This document shows, in pieces, positions 25,435 through 36,529 of a stretch of DNA of 64,000 bases. The notes beneath the pieces were generated by a model. That model was not told the origin of the DNA. It saw only the letters and a program-made list of their open reading frames with translations, and did no database searches. How positions within the stretch are numbered: the first letter of the stretch is position 1; the number at the start of each line of letters is the position of its first letter. Source of the stretch: Apostichopus japonicus (lineage: Eukaryota > Echinodermata > Holothuroidea > Aspidochirotida > Stichopodidae); assembly GCF_037975245.1 (NCBI RefSeq), contig NC_092583.1, forward strand, positions 10,514,764-10,578,763, in the 5' to 3' direction. Position numbers and translations under genes: made by a program.

Positions 25435-26895
25435 ATGAAAGCCCACATCTTCGGCATCTTTAGCATATACATGCTTTATCGAGAGGTATGTTCCGAAAAA
25501 GCTGTGCAGTTTCAGGTTGGTCCAACATTTGAGATCTTCCCGGTTTTGGAAGGAATAAACGTAGAGTTACAGTGCGACGTGGAAACCAATGACCCTGTTT
25601 ATATCTTTAAGGATGTTTTAGGTGGAGTAGATATAAATATTGTTTCCGACAGCTCGCTGACAGAACATGAGAACAGTTCCAAGTACATTTACAACATCGG
25701 AACTTCAAGTGGTACATATCATATGCTTATTATACAGAACATCAGCAGACGAGACGAGGGCATCTATCTTTGCAAGCAAAGGCAGAGTGACTTAAAAGGT
25801 CTTGAATTGAATGTGTTGTACATGCATACCAAGCCCGTTTGTTTGCACTCTTCTGAGTACGCATACTTAGGTGATAACGATGATAAACAACTTAATTTTA
25901 CATGCGTTCTGAATGATATCGGGGACCCTCCATCCACGTTATTCTTTAAGAACACACCTAACGATTCTTCTGCAGTAATTCATTCAACCAAAATTCAAAA
26001 ACATGGAATAACTCTAGCTGCGCACGTTTCTTTTATTCCTGATGATTCTATGATGAATACCTCAGCAATGTGCTTTGCAAGACAAGAATTTCCACCATCT
26101 GTGAAGTCTCCACCGTTTGTATCTTTCTGTACATTTCAGCAAACCGCAGGTAAGGTTCTTGAAATCATAATAACACCGCCGTCTGCAGAGCTCTTTGCAC
26201 CAGATACGATCAATTACCAGTGTTCCAGCAATGTTGGTAAAGGAACATTATTCAAGTGGTCTGTGCCAAACGACTTGCCAGCCGAAGTCAAATATTACGT
26301 GAACGAGACACTTCTGACAATGTTTGTAAAGAAAACGAACGACCAACGAGATATTTCAATTGGTATAGAATGCATCGGTACATTTAATAATCAAGAGGGG
26401 AGAAGTCGTGCGTATTTACATGTTGTTAATTCAGGTTCTAATCTACATGGTTCACTCACCGTTGGTCTTATTGCAGCAATATCAGGAGGAGCGGTAGGCA
26501 TCTTCATTATGATTCTTGTCTCATATAAGTGTGTATGTAAGTCGTACCTGCAGCTGATAATGAATACCAAACGTCATCCTTACGGTGACAGCGAAAGAGT
26601 AAGGAAACTCACTTCTGGTTGGAACGGAGTAACAAAGTTAGTACCTATTTTTGGAGAAGATTGTTTGTCCGGCACTTCTTCAAACACTACGTACAAGGTG
26701 GAAGACTTTTCTAAGAGATGTATTGCTTTCATAGTGAGGCCCGAAAGATGCAGCTTGCAGATGACAGTGGAAGGAGAATCCTTGGACGACAACGACGAGA
26801 ATAAAAAGGATAGTGATGACGAAAATCGCTTGTATCAAGAGGTTAAGAAAGAATCGAAAGACGATGAACCCGTTTATATAGCTGTTGAAGGATAA
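25435..26895 (+). CDS. Ig-domain membrane receptor with ITAM-like tail (Ig1, 486 aa, single exon)
   Basis: Predicted type I surface receptor in one uninterrupted exon. From the ATG at 25435: a hydrophobic signal peptide (MKAHIFGIFSIYMLY), three Ig-like domains with Cys pairs at about 47/113 (with DEGIYLC, the D-x-G-x-Y-x-C Ig signature), 157/213 and 263/313, several N-x-S/T sites, one transmembrane helix (about 341-362), then a tail of about 120 residues rich in Asp, Glu and Lys. The tail ends with YQEV (Tyr467) and YIAV (Tyr481), spaced YxxV-x10-YxxV like an ITAM with Val instead of Leu/Ile. An in-frame ATG at 25411 would add eight residues before the signal peptide. An upstream UTR exon is possible (CCGCAG just before). 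Ligand and orthologue unknown. Confidence 0.82.
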   Translation: MKAHIFGIFSIYMLYREVCSEKAVQFQVGPTFEIFPVLEGINVELQCDVETNDPVYIFKDVLGGVDINIVSDSSLTEHENSSKYIYNIGTSSGTYHMLIIQNISRRDEGIYLCKQRQSDLKGLELNVLYMHTKPVCLHSSEYAYLGDNDDKQLNFTCVLNDIGDPPSTLFFKNTPNDSSAVIHSTKIQKHGITLAAHVSFIPDDSMMNTSAMCFARQEFPPSVKSPPFVSFCTFQQTAGKVLEIIITPPSAELFAPDTINYQCSSNVGKGTLFKWSVPNDLPAEVKYYVNETLLTMFVKKTNDQRDISIGIECIGTFNNQEGRSRAYLHVVNSGSNLHGSLTVGLIAAISGGAVGIFIMILVSYKCVCKSYLQLIMNTKRHPYGDSERVRKLTSGWNGVTKLVPIFGEDCLSGTSSNTTYKVEDFSKRCIAFIVRPERCSLQMTVEGESLDDNDENKKDSDDENRLYQEVKKESKDDEPVYIAVEG

Positions 26896-27030
26896 TGATC
26901 AACATTGTTCTTTTCACCCGACGCACACAGAGAACACAGTTACTATTGAACTTTAAGCTTCACGGCATTTACTATTAATCCCTATGTGAATATTTTGTTC
27001 ATTTGAAAACACGTTGACGTCCTCTTATAC

Positions 27031-27611
27031 TTAAAGGATTGGTCCAATTGTCATACATGTTTATGTTATATGAAAGAGGACAATAACAGAAACACAATGG
27101 TGAAAAAACTGTTCAAATATCTTTTTCGGTTAAAGAGATATTCAAGTGTAAAGTTTTATCAGATTGAATGTGTAGAAATGCTGAAATCTGACTAGCTGTG
27201 ATGTCACATCCTCACATTCCGGAAAGTCCTTGTTTGTTTTCTAAATATTTTGTGAGATTTTATAACTTTCAACCGAAATATATGTCAGGAGATCTCATAT
27301 TTGTCAAAGGAAGTATTTGAGATTAAACATCTGAAGAATTTTTGATTATATTATTTTCAAATGTGTTAAAAATGTAAATAATTTTTAAAGAAATATATTC
27401 ACACATGTTAAGGAAGTGAGGATGTGACATCACACCCAGCTCACAGTAAGTCTTTCTACACCAGTCATTTTCAAAAAAAAATTGATATCTTCAAAGTGTC
27501 ATATCTCCTTAACAGAGCATGCTATCATGGTAGTTTCTTCACTGTTCCTTTTGTCTTTTTGTGCTCTTTCATGCAAAATAGACATGTCAAACACCTGAAC
27601 CAATCCTTTAA
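27031..27611. mobile_element. Hairpin MITE with TTAA-type ends, 3' of Ig1
   Basis: 581 bp beginning TTAAAGGATTGGTCCAATTG and ending CAATCCTTTAA. Internal symmetry includes GTGATGTCACATCCTCAC and GTGAGGATGTGACATCAC. Ends on TTAA suggest a Kolobok- or piggyBac-type mobiliser (inference). Confidence 0.7.
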
Positions 27612-27925
27612 CGAACAGAAGATGTAGTGTGCAACATCAAAATTAATTGCTTTCTTCATCGAAGGAACTGTTCACACTTTTACAATATATTGTTCATATA
27701 TCTCTAGATATCCGTGTTTGAATGTAAACTATTTTCCATTGCTCTACAAAGTAGATCACAGTGATGTCATCCTGACAGATATTCGCCAGGATTTTCATTT
27801 ATTTATCAAATTGATTTTTTCGTCATTTTGAATTTTATTACTACGCTAATTTTTTTTCTTATGTAGGCGCTGACCGGCGGTCAATTTAGGAAGTGATACG
27901 CGCTACTACAAATAAACACATAAGC

Positions 27926-27927
<2 letters not shown>

Positions 27928-27958
<31 letters not shown>
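27928..27958. repeat. (GT)n microsatellite
   Basis: About 30 bp of GT repeat between the two convergent Ig genes. Confidence 0.95.
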
Positions 27959-30321
27959 TCCCATCTATTGCCAGAGAGCTAACTCCCATTAACAGATGGG
28001 TGCACTTAAATATAACTTAGGGTGCTTTGCTAAAGAGATAATATATTTCTAATTAGCACGTGCTCAACATGTGCAGTAGGTACAAAAATGTGTTTAGATT
28101 GTAAACTAATTATATAAAGAGATGAAACATTTAGCATGAACGTTTTAACGAAATACATTTTTAGTTATTGGATAACTAATTTATACAATTGATGAAGAAA
28201 AAACGCAGCCCTCTCCAGCTCATTTGACATGACAACATTGAACTCATAAAAGTTTTAAATTTTAATTCACAAAGTTTGGAAAAAATGATGGTGCAAATTC
28301 TATTAAGACTTTGTTTTGACAAAGAGATGAAAAAAAGTTTGAGCATTCAAAAAACATTGTTCCTAGGAATAACGCTTTAAATGTAACAAATGGATTAGAG
28401 TTGATGAAGTGAAAATGAATCAAGAACACACAAGCATTCTTATCACAATATTGATTATAACTGGTACATTGGAGGAAATTAATGTGACTACTGTTTTACA
28501 AGAGATTGGAGATTTACATCCTAATGGTATTTTATATTTTCTGGGGATTTTTTGTTGTTGAAATATATTGCCTAATGTCTACGGATACATCATCCTTACA
28601 AAATGAAAGAAGGAGATGGAGGGGTAAGAAGTAAAATAATAACATGGGTCTTACCGTCTAGCAACAAGGAATGAGTGTAAAATCGAGAACGTTCGTTGGC
28701 TTGCGTGTTCATTCTTTATAAATGCCCGTTTTAATATCCCCTCCTACCCCACAAGATCCTTATTTCTATTTTATTTTTCATATTACTGTGTACTTTTAAA
28801 CGTAAATTGTCAAAAGGTCAAGGAGACCCTGGGTAAAAGTTAAAACTGTTACCACTTGTGCGAAAAGATACATGTTGGACAAACAATCGGACATGTCTGG
28901 TCTTTTCGAACAGTGTAATGGTTGAAAGGTAATAAAGATACTGAGACTATAAAATGGCACGGTCGCCAAAAAAAAAGAAGTAAAACCTTTGGATCTTTCT
29001 ATTCAGACTGAGTTGGATTCTCTGTTATATTTACCTTACGTTGTTAAATATCCGAAAGTAGAAATTAAATGATAAAGTCATTAAACATATTGACGCTAAT
29101 GAATTTAAACATAGTTGCTTAGTAATATTAATATAAGCTCCCTGTGTACTTTCAAATTAGTATTACGATGAATATGCTTTCGTCGTATAGATTTCAAGTG
29201 TTTGAAATAAATGGAGGGCTTTGTTTTTCAATAGCAATAGCCCTCATTATACACATCCATGACAAGGAAGATAAAGTGGCTGCTTTGTTCCAAATGTAAG
29301 CGTTTAATTTAGTACAGTTTACCTAGAACAAGGAAGTTAAAATAACCTAACAACACACTATGATGTTATAAAATGATAATTGAAAGCCTTAGGTTTTGCA
29401 AAAATGATGTCACGAAATATGATGTTGTACATCAATATCACGAAATTTCAATTCTATGACAAAAATATTCAAAATGAGCAAAAATCATTCCAAAATTATG
29501 ATGAGAAAACCGATGCTCTCTAATGTTTGTTGCCTGTTACCTTTGAAGCGTTTACGTTTCGATCATGTTACCTTTTGATTTTTCTGTTATTTACTGAGCA
29601 AAAGGATGTTAGATTCATTTACTGATTAAACATTCTCATGAGCTTGATTTTATTTTTCATTACGTTGTAATTCTGTGCGATATCGTCTAATATAGTAGGA
29701 ATTTTTTAATGATATATAGGTCACCATTGATATAGAAACACTGTTCATTTAAATGCAGTAACATACGAATAATTTAACTTTTGTACGCTCAATAGGCATT
29801 AAATTAACCTTTTAATGGCAATGACGTTTATTTTTAATGTGAACTTAAAAAGACTAACAGTTGAGGGGATACTTAAGACAAAAAACAGTTAAGAATTAGT
29901 TTAGCACATTGTAACATAACATCATACAAACAATTCTGCTTATTACTTGGTTAAATACAAATGCGTAAAACAACAAAATACGTGCATTATTCCATGCGTC
30001 AAGACTTCAGATTCACCAAGCGACGAAACTCAAGGGGAAAGAAATAACGCTTCACCTGATAATGACACTACGAGATGAACAATATTACACACATAGCCAG
30101 TTTATATTATCATTCGTATGTGGGAATGTCAAGACTCATTTAGGGTCAAAAGAGACTGGCTTATCATAAGCCCACATAACTCACAACAAATAAACGCAGT
30201 ATCCATATTGCTATTATCATTTCCATTACAAAAGATCAAGTAATCATACACAAAAATGATCTCTTTAAGGGCATTCAGATTGGTACCATTTGTAAGCCAC
30301 TGATAGGCTGGTACTTTAACG

Positions 30322-31716
30322 TTACATCATCTGACTCGGAACGAGATATAATTGCCTGTCATAATTATACTTAGAGTTCTCAGAAATATCAGCATACTTT
30401 GCAGCTTCTTCCTCTGTATTTTGATTCAATGTTAGAGAGTGAGCATACACCTGAGGGTCGTCTTCATTAGTCTTATGCTCACCTACATGTGTACTTTCTG
30501 GTCGTATGGTAGTTGTATAAGTAGTGTTCGACCTCGGGAATTGGCCAATCGCATGAGATGATGATGGCGATGATGATGACGATGATGTTGCTAATCTACA
30601 TACGCATCGACGGCAATACAAGCGAAGTAATAACGTTACTAGTACAATGATAATACAGGAGAGAGCCAATATCATTAAATGACACAGATCGAAATGATGT
30701 GATATTACGAAATGAACACTGGCATGGTTGAAAATGTTCCTCCCACCATACGAACCACTGCAATGAAAATTTATTGATCCATCGATACTTGATCCATATT
30801 CAAATATCTTGAGCTGTAATGAATCATTGATCTTAGTGATGTTATACTGACAACTTTTCAGTGGAATATCAGTCCATTCTAGTTCAACTCCACTCACATT
30901 ACTGGTACAGGTTAGAGTAATATTTTCTCTTTTATTTGTGTCGACCGTGTAGCGAGATGGATTAATCGATACCGAGAATGTCGATAAAATCACTAATGGT
31001 CCGAAGGAACAAGATTTGCTGTAGCTCTGATAGGGAGCAGGTAAATGTTGGATTACTCTGCAGATCAAGCTGCTATTATTAGAAGAAGAATCCAGGTAGG
31101 TAGAGAATGATCGTGATTTTGAAAGCTGTCGCTCAGTGATTATTAAATCCGTGCTATTAACTTGTTTCTGTCTACCGTCCGTCTGAACGTAGAGAGATAT
31201 ATTAACAGCTGGGTCTCCTTCTTCTGTTGTACAGTTGAATTCGAACGGCACTTGTAATTGGTCGCTGAAGAACATAGGAAGTTCGTAATTGGATAAACAT
31301 CGAGGATACTCTTCTGGTGGGCTGTATATAACCTTTACGATTAAATATTTAAACACTGGATATCTACAAATGAATTTGTCTTGATTGTCTCGTGATACAT
31401 TGATAATAGTTAAAATACAAGCCGAGTCATTTCTGTTAAAGATAATATGATCTGGTAAGTATGGGATCAACGATCCATTCCTAACGTATTCTTTGTCATC
31501 TCCAGCTATATAACATTCATCAGTAATAGGTTGTTGACAGATGAGATCAATCGTATCCCCCTCAAGAACTTCATGATAAATCTTCCTACTACCTTTTGTA
31601 AAAATAAATGAACTTCTGAATCCAGTGGAGCCTTCAACCACGCATAGAACGGCCTCAATCGCAATCACAAAAATGACAGATTTTGCAAGCAAATCGTCTG
31701 CTGTATTTATCTTCAT
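30322..31716 (-). CDS. Ig-domain membrane receptor with multi-tyrosine tail (Ig2, 464 aa, single exon)
   Basis: Predicted type I receptor with no intron in the coding region. Signal peptide from the ATG at 31716 (hydrophobic run VIFVIAIEAVLCVV), three Ig-like domains with Cys pairs about 60/117, 162/219 and 270/319, many N-glycosylation sequons, a transmembrane helix at about 346-366, a Cys/Arg-rich juxtamembrane stretch, a Ser-rich stretch, and a tail ending with YADI (Tyr441), Tyr450, YDRQ (Tyr452) and YLVP (Tyr457). The frame stays open upstream to 31764, but that end is TTG, and a T-rich tract ending TATAG lies just before the ATG, which suggests a splice acceptor of a 5'UTR intron. Converges on Ig1 across 3.4 kb. 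Decayed relatives lie at 36.5-37.9 and 39.3-39.8 kb. Confidence 0.82.
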   Translation of the reverse strand: MKINTADDLLAKSVIFVIAIEAVLCVVEGSTGFRSSFIFTKGSRKIYHEVLEGDTIDLICQQPITDECYIAGDDKEYVRNGSLIPYLPDHIIFNRNDSACILTIINVSRDNQDKFICRYPVFKYLIVKVIYSPPEEYPRCLSNYELPMFFSDQLQVPFEFNCTTEEGDPAVNISLYVQTDGRQKQVNSTDLIITERQLSKSRSFSTYLDSSSNNSSLICRVIQHLPAPYQSYSKSCSFGPLVILSTFSVSINPSRYTVDTNKRENITLTCTSNVSGVELEWTDIPLKSCQYNITKINDSLQLKIFEYGSSIDGSINFHCSGSYGGRNIFNHASVHFVISHHFDLCHLMILALSCIIIVLVTLLLRLYCRRCVCRLATSSSSSSPSSSHAIGQFPRSNTTYTTTIRPESTHVGEHKTNEDDPQVYAHSLTLNQNTEEEAAKYADISENSKYNYDRQLYLVPSQMM

Positions 31717-33578
31717 TTTCGGCAAGTCTATAAAAAAATAAGGTGAGGAGAGAATTATGTTCAATGATGTTTGAAATATTTTTACAGCAAATTCTGAAGT
31801 GGAAGGGCGAAATGACCAATATCAGGTGACCACTGGCATCTCAGATAAAGACATATATTATATTAGTAAAGGAAGCTATCATTCTGAAATGATTAGTAAG
31901 TGCGTGTCCACCTAAATATATACTATTGTTTTGAACGTTGTCGTTGAAATTGAACTTACAAATATGAAAATATTGATGAAAATTGTTTAAATATATTTAT
32001 GAAGATTGCAAACGAAGTGGTGATGAGAAGTGTGTGATGCTAGCTAGCAGTGCATCAAAAGCAGTATACATTTGCACTCAAAGTCACAATACATGCAAAA
32101 TAAGACCAGATTATGACATTTACTAAAACCCATAGTCAACCTTTGAAACCATTTGTGATGCTATCTAAATTAAACAAGCCTGAGAGTTTCGAATAGTGTT
32201 GTGCAGAGAGGCATATATTGCCAACGGTGTATTGAGAGCGCATAGAAATTCATACCTGTTTTCTTCTTTAATGGTATGTGCGGTAGTTGACACTTGTTTG
32301 TTTTTCGTAGACCAAACTATAAATATAGTTTCAGCACAATGCAAACAATGAAAAAGGCTGTTCAAAAACTAATCCGAACAACCGCCTCAACGAAAGTGTG
32401 ACAATGACTCTTTAACAAGAGATGTTGTTCTACACAACCCGTGAACACTTTCTATTCATCAAGACAAACAATAGTAACGGTTATAACTCATTCCATATTT
32501 GGTCGATAACATTCAAAGTGCTCAATTATTTATAAACGCTTTCGTTCTTATCTAAGTTTTAACAGTTACTTCCTTTCCCATGATGACATAAACGATTGGC
32601 ATGTATATTAGAGCTAGCCTGGATATATTACGCAGGTTTCATACATCCCTGGGAGATGTTTATACTCACGAGATTATCAAAATCTATCTTAAAGAAGGTA
32701 AGAAATTGAATTGAAGTGATAAAATGAACCCTTTCGAAACAATAAAATTTTCAGTGCTTGGCCTTCTTGTTCTTTTCATGAATGACCTCTATGAGGGCGG
32801 AGCTAACTTGAGAACATCTCACCTTCACTTCAGATTTGCCCTTTGAATCAAATTGGTTGTTAATAATTATAAAATATTGTATGTATCTATGTACCTATCT
32901 ATCTATATACCTATCTATGTACCTATCTATGTACCTATCTATGTACCTATCTATGTACCTGTCTATGTACATATCTATGTACGTATCTATGTATCTATGT
33001 ACCTATCTATGTATCTATGTACCTATCTATGTATCTATGTACCTATCTATGTATCTATGTATCTGTGTATCTATGTATATATGTATCTATGTATCTATAC
33101 ATCTATGTATCGATCCATCTATGTATCTATGTATCGATCCATCCATCTATATATCTATGTATATATGTATCGATCCATCTATGTATCGATCCATCTATGT
33201 ATCGATCCATCCATCTATGCATCTATGTATATATGCATCTATGTATCTATGTTTCGATCCATATATGTATCGATCCATCTATGTATCGATCCATCCATCT
33301 ATGTATCGATCCATCGTTCATCTACATACAAACCATGATCACAAATAATCCAGTGGTAATATTAATAACATGCTATAGGAGGCGTGATAGGAAATTTATT
33401 TTGGGGGATGGTAGTGCTTGCCCTATCAGTAATATATCTACAGATTTGGCAACGGGCCTTCTGACAACCGATATTACATTTGGTGGTCTGTTGAGTAAAT
33501 GAAAAGTGAGAAGTAAGCAAACTGTAATGAAATGTATTTTGTGAGTTTCCGAAGTGTTGTCTGTTATATAATATTTGG
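31717..33578. other. 5' flank of Ig2 and microsatellite
   Basis: Probable 5'UTR and promoter region of Ig2, with a likely splice acceptor just upstream of its ATG, then the long ATCTATGT repeat. No other gene seen. Confidence 0.5.
32881..33320. repeat. (ATCTATGT)-type degenerate microsatellite
   Basis: About 440 bp of ATCTATGTAC, ATCTATGT and ATCGATCC variants in 4-nt steps. It gives spurious Tyr/Ile/Met frames. Confidence 0.95.
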
Positions 33579-34372
33579 CATGGGCGTCAGCAGGTTTCAG
33601 AAAGTGAGGGGGACACTATACTATCTAAGCGGAGCGCCACCATTGGTTGGCGCGTAGCGTACCAGAAAATTTTGGGTACATAAGACCCCCTAGATCGCAG
33701 GAGACGGCCTTCCTGAGTCGTTTTTAGTTACATCAGAACCAGATCTGTGAGGAGAAATTTTGTCTCACAAAACTAAATTCCGACAGAAAGTACTGGTAGA
33801 AAGATGCCGTTCTGACACCAAGGGAGACGAATTACACAGCGTCCATCTCAAACGATATATTTTCGGTAGTTTGGTATCATATAATATCCTGCATACAGGC
33901 AGAATACTGTCTGTAGGGCCTAAAATATATGATATTACCTTCCTGGTGGGGTCGTTGCCTTGTTTTCAAGTTGAAATGCGTCGTTGTTTTCTCTGATTCA
34001 CAGTGTAGGGCAAGGGGAATTCCATTTCTGGCGTGAAGGGGTGCTTCCACAAAACACTCTAAAACATCGTTCAAACATCGCACAAACTTTTATCAGAGGT
34101 CTCGGACGAAGCGGGGAGGGTGAATATCGGAGGAAGGGGGATAAAGGGCCAAGCACTGTTCTAATTTCCAGTGCAATTTATTGATAATGATTCTTAAGTT
34201 AGATTCTACTTGAATCAGCTCAGCAATTGTGATAGAAAATCGCGCATATGCATGTGATTTTTTTTAATAACTGCTCTGAAAAGTGGGTGGGACAAATGAT
34301 ATGATATCCCCTCCACTTTTGAAAGTGGGGGGGGGGACATGTCCCCCCGTCCCCCACCTGTTGACGCCCATG
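33579..34372. mobile_element. hAT-like nonautonomous element with perfect 8-bp TSD
   Basis: 794 bp with TIRs CATGGGCGTCAGCAGG and (reversed) CATGGGCGTCAACAGG, flanked by perfect ATATTTGG duplications (33571-33578 and 34373-34380). Contains the shared GCGGAGCGCCACC module near its left end. Confidence 0.88.
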
Positions 34373-34604
34373 ATATTTGGTGTAACTTTGTTTAGCCATA
34401 CTTCAAATTGTTCAGATTCAGCTGCTTATTTATTCATCCACGTTTGAACGAAGTCCTTGCGTGATTGGCTTGTTGAACCCTCGTGATTTTGTGTTACGTA
34501 ATTAGTCCTCTTCAGTGTCCATTTGGTATATGTACATTATATTGGGCTCACACGAAAAAAGGACTACTGGCGTTGGTTGCGTCTACTAGTATACATTATT
34601 TTAT

Positions 34605-34798
34605 ATGCTTCTCGGCCTTTGGCTAAGATCATGTGTAGTATCTGTTCCCTTCCGGAGGGAATGGTGATTCACACCCGACGATGATCACACAGTCACAGTC
34701 CCGATGCAAGGGGACTGGGGTTGAGAGCGGATCAGTCGTTCGGTAGTTTGGTTTTCGTGCCCAGGTTCTTTCTTGGGCGACTTTTCCTTAAAAAAAAC
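34605..34798 (+). mobile_element. U2-snRNA-headed retroposon
   Basis: The first ~52 nt match the 5' end of U2 snRNA (GCTTCTCGGCCTTTGGCTAA, then AGATCATGTGTAGTATCTGTTC). The sequence then switches to unrelated DNA and ends in an A-run near 34790. This resembles an snRNA-headed SINE and not a full U2 gene, because the branch-point recognition region and Sm site are missing. Confidence 0.6.
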
Positions 34799-35967
34799 AT
34801 TATTTTATATGCCAGATATTTAGCCATCTGGAATTACTTGTATCTTGTGAAATGGTTAGAAAGTAATGCTGTTTGTAATAGGGACCAGTTGAAGTGGGTT
34901 TTTGATGTTTTTGATGTTAAAGGGCTAAAAGAGTATTATAAGAGAATTATAAGTTTAATGCTTTCTTCGTGTGTGTTTGCTGGTTGACGTTTGTGCAATA
35001 GTAAAATTTGTCTAGCTTTTTGTGCCAAAAACAAACTATAAAATGATAACATTTTGTATTAAGTACTGTAAGTTTTCTATTTTTGTATTTCGATAGTTTT
35101 ACGTTTTACTGCGAATCGAATAAATTGCGGTGACTCCAACTTCTGTATACTTGTCCTTATTCTCGTATCGCCACGACAGTTACACAAACGTTCAAGGTTG
35201 AGGGTTTCCGTTGTGTAAGGAGGGGGGGGGGGTCTAAAAAAAAGCGAGCGATGGGTCATCATTAAGCAAACAGAAATCACACTTTACTGTACGAACAAGG
35301 GGGTTCTAATCGAAGACATGTGGGTACGTTTCAAGTCATCTTTGCGCCGGTAAAAAATGTGTGTTGTCTTGTCAACAATATCTACAAATATTTGGCAATA
35401 GGGGATTAAGAATAGAATCAATATAACCAGAGAGGCTTTCGGTTAGAGTTCTCATAGCCGGGTTTGACTGGAGTGGGTTATATTGTGAAGCTTGGCTAAT
35501 TGGTAAGAAAGCTTGGCAAAATTATTTGGAAATATCAGTGTTGTCGCAAAATTGATTGGCTGCCTTTATTTTCAAGTAAAGTTTGGATGAATTTCGTAAG
35601 TATATGGAGCTTGTGAAGAGTGTTTTTGAAAGTGCCAAGTTTTGGGGTTGGTCGGAATTAACAAAATGTTTCAAATTCGATGATGAAAATATTAGCTAAG
35701 CGGCAAAAGTTTGGAGTTTTCTTGTACGTTTACCTCGTCACAATAACGTTGTATTATAACAGGGTTTTGTAGGTATATAAATTAAACAATATTTCCTTAA
35801 TATGGTAGAACAGCCACCGTCAACGATTAAGTGCAAGTAAGAATAATATAATTCTTACCAGGGTATTATAATACAAAACATATATTATGCATAAGTTTCA
35901 CATTGGTTGGCCTATTAATGTTTTATGTCTGGAAAGAGATGAATAACAATATTTTCAGCATCAAATA

Positions 35968-35968
<1 letters not shown>

Positions 35969-36055
<87 letters not shown>
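35969..36055. repeat. (AT)n microsatellite
   Basis: About 87 bp of uninterrupted AT dinucleotides, followed by GATATAGATGTATG-type repeats to about 36210. Confidence 0.97.
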
Positions 36056-36059
<4 letters not shown>

Positions 36060-36529
36060 TTACATTACGTTTTCAATTATATATAGATATAGATGTAGAA
36101 TAGATGTATGTATTGATATAGATATAGATGTATGTATGTATAAATATAGATATAGATGTATGTGTAGATATGGTTGTATGTATAGATATCGATGTATGTA
36201 TAGATGTATGTAATTAAGATACTCTTTGTTTTAAACAACTGTTTAACGTATCTTCAATGCTATCACAAATAAAAAGTATATGAACGATGTTCCACCAAAT
36301 TAGCGTACCTTTGTTAGTAGCTGGTACAGAATTGGAAAGATACTACGATCATTTGCAATTCCTAAAAGCTCCTCTGGAGTTCCAGCCATTGAATAAATCA
36401 GAAAATAATTAACCTCATAATGTTACTTTTAATAGCAACGTTATTTAATGTTCCATAATATTTACACATAATGCATCAACGCCTTTAAACTTGATATCAA
36501 CTTTAGAGCTTGAGATCAGAAAACTTCAT

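Larger units (their letters stand above)
26896..30321. other. Spacer between the convergent genes Ig1 and Ig2
   Basis: Holds the 3' flanks of both genes, the hairpin MITE (27031-27611) and a GT repeat. Nothing else is recognisable in 28.0-30.3 kb. Confidence 0.55.
34373..36529. other. Intergenic stretch with U2-headed element and (AT)n
   Basis: After the hAT-like element come the U2-headed retroposon, about 1 kb without features, and the (AT)n tract. The 88-codon frame at 34721-34987 starts inside the retroposon and has no recognisable domain. Confidence 0.5.

Noticed and set aside
34605-34656. Functional U2 snRNA gene
   Set aside because: Only the first ~50 nt of U2 are present; the branch-point recognition sequence, Sm site and 3' stem-loops are absent.
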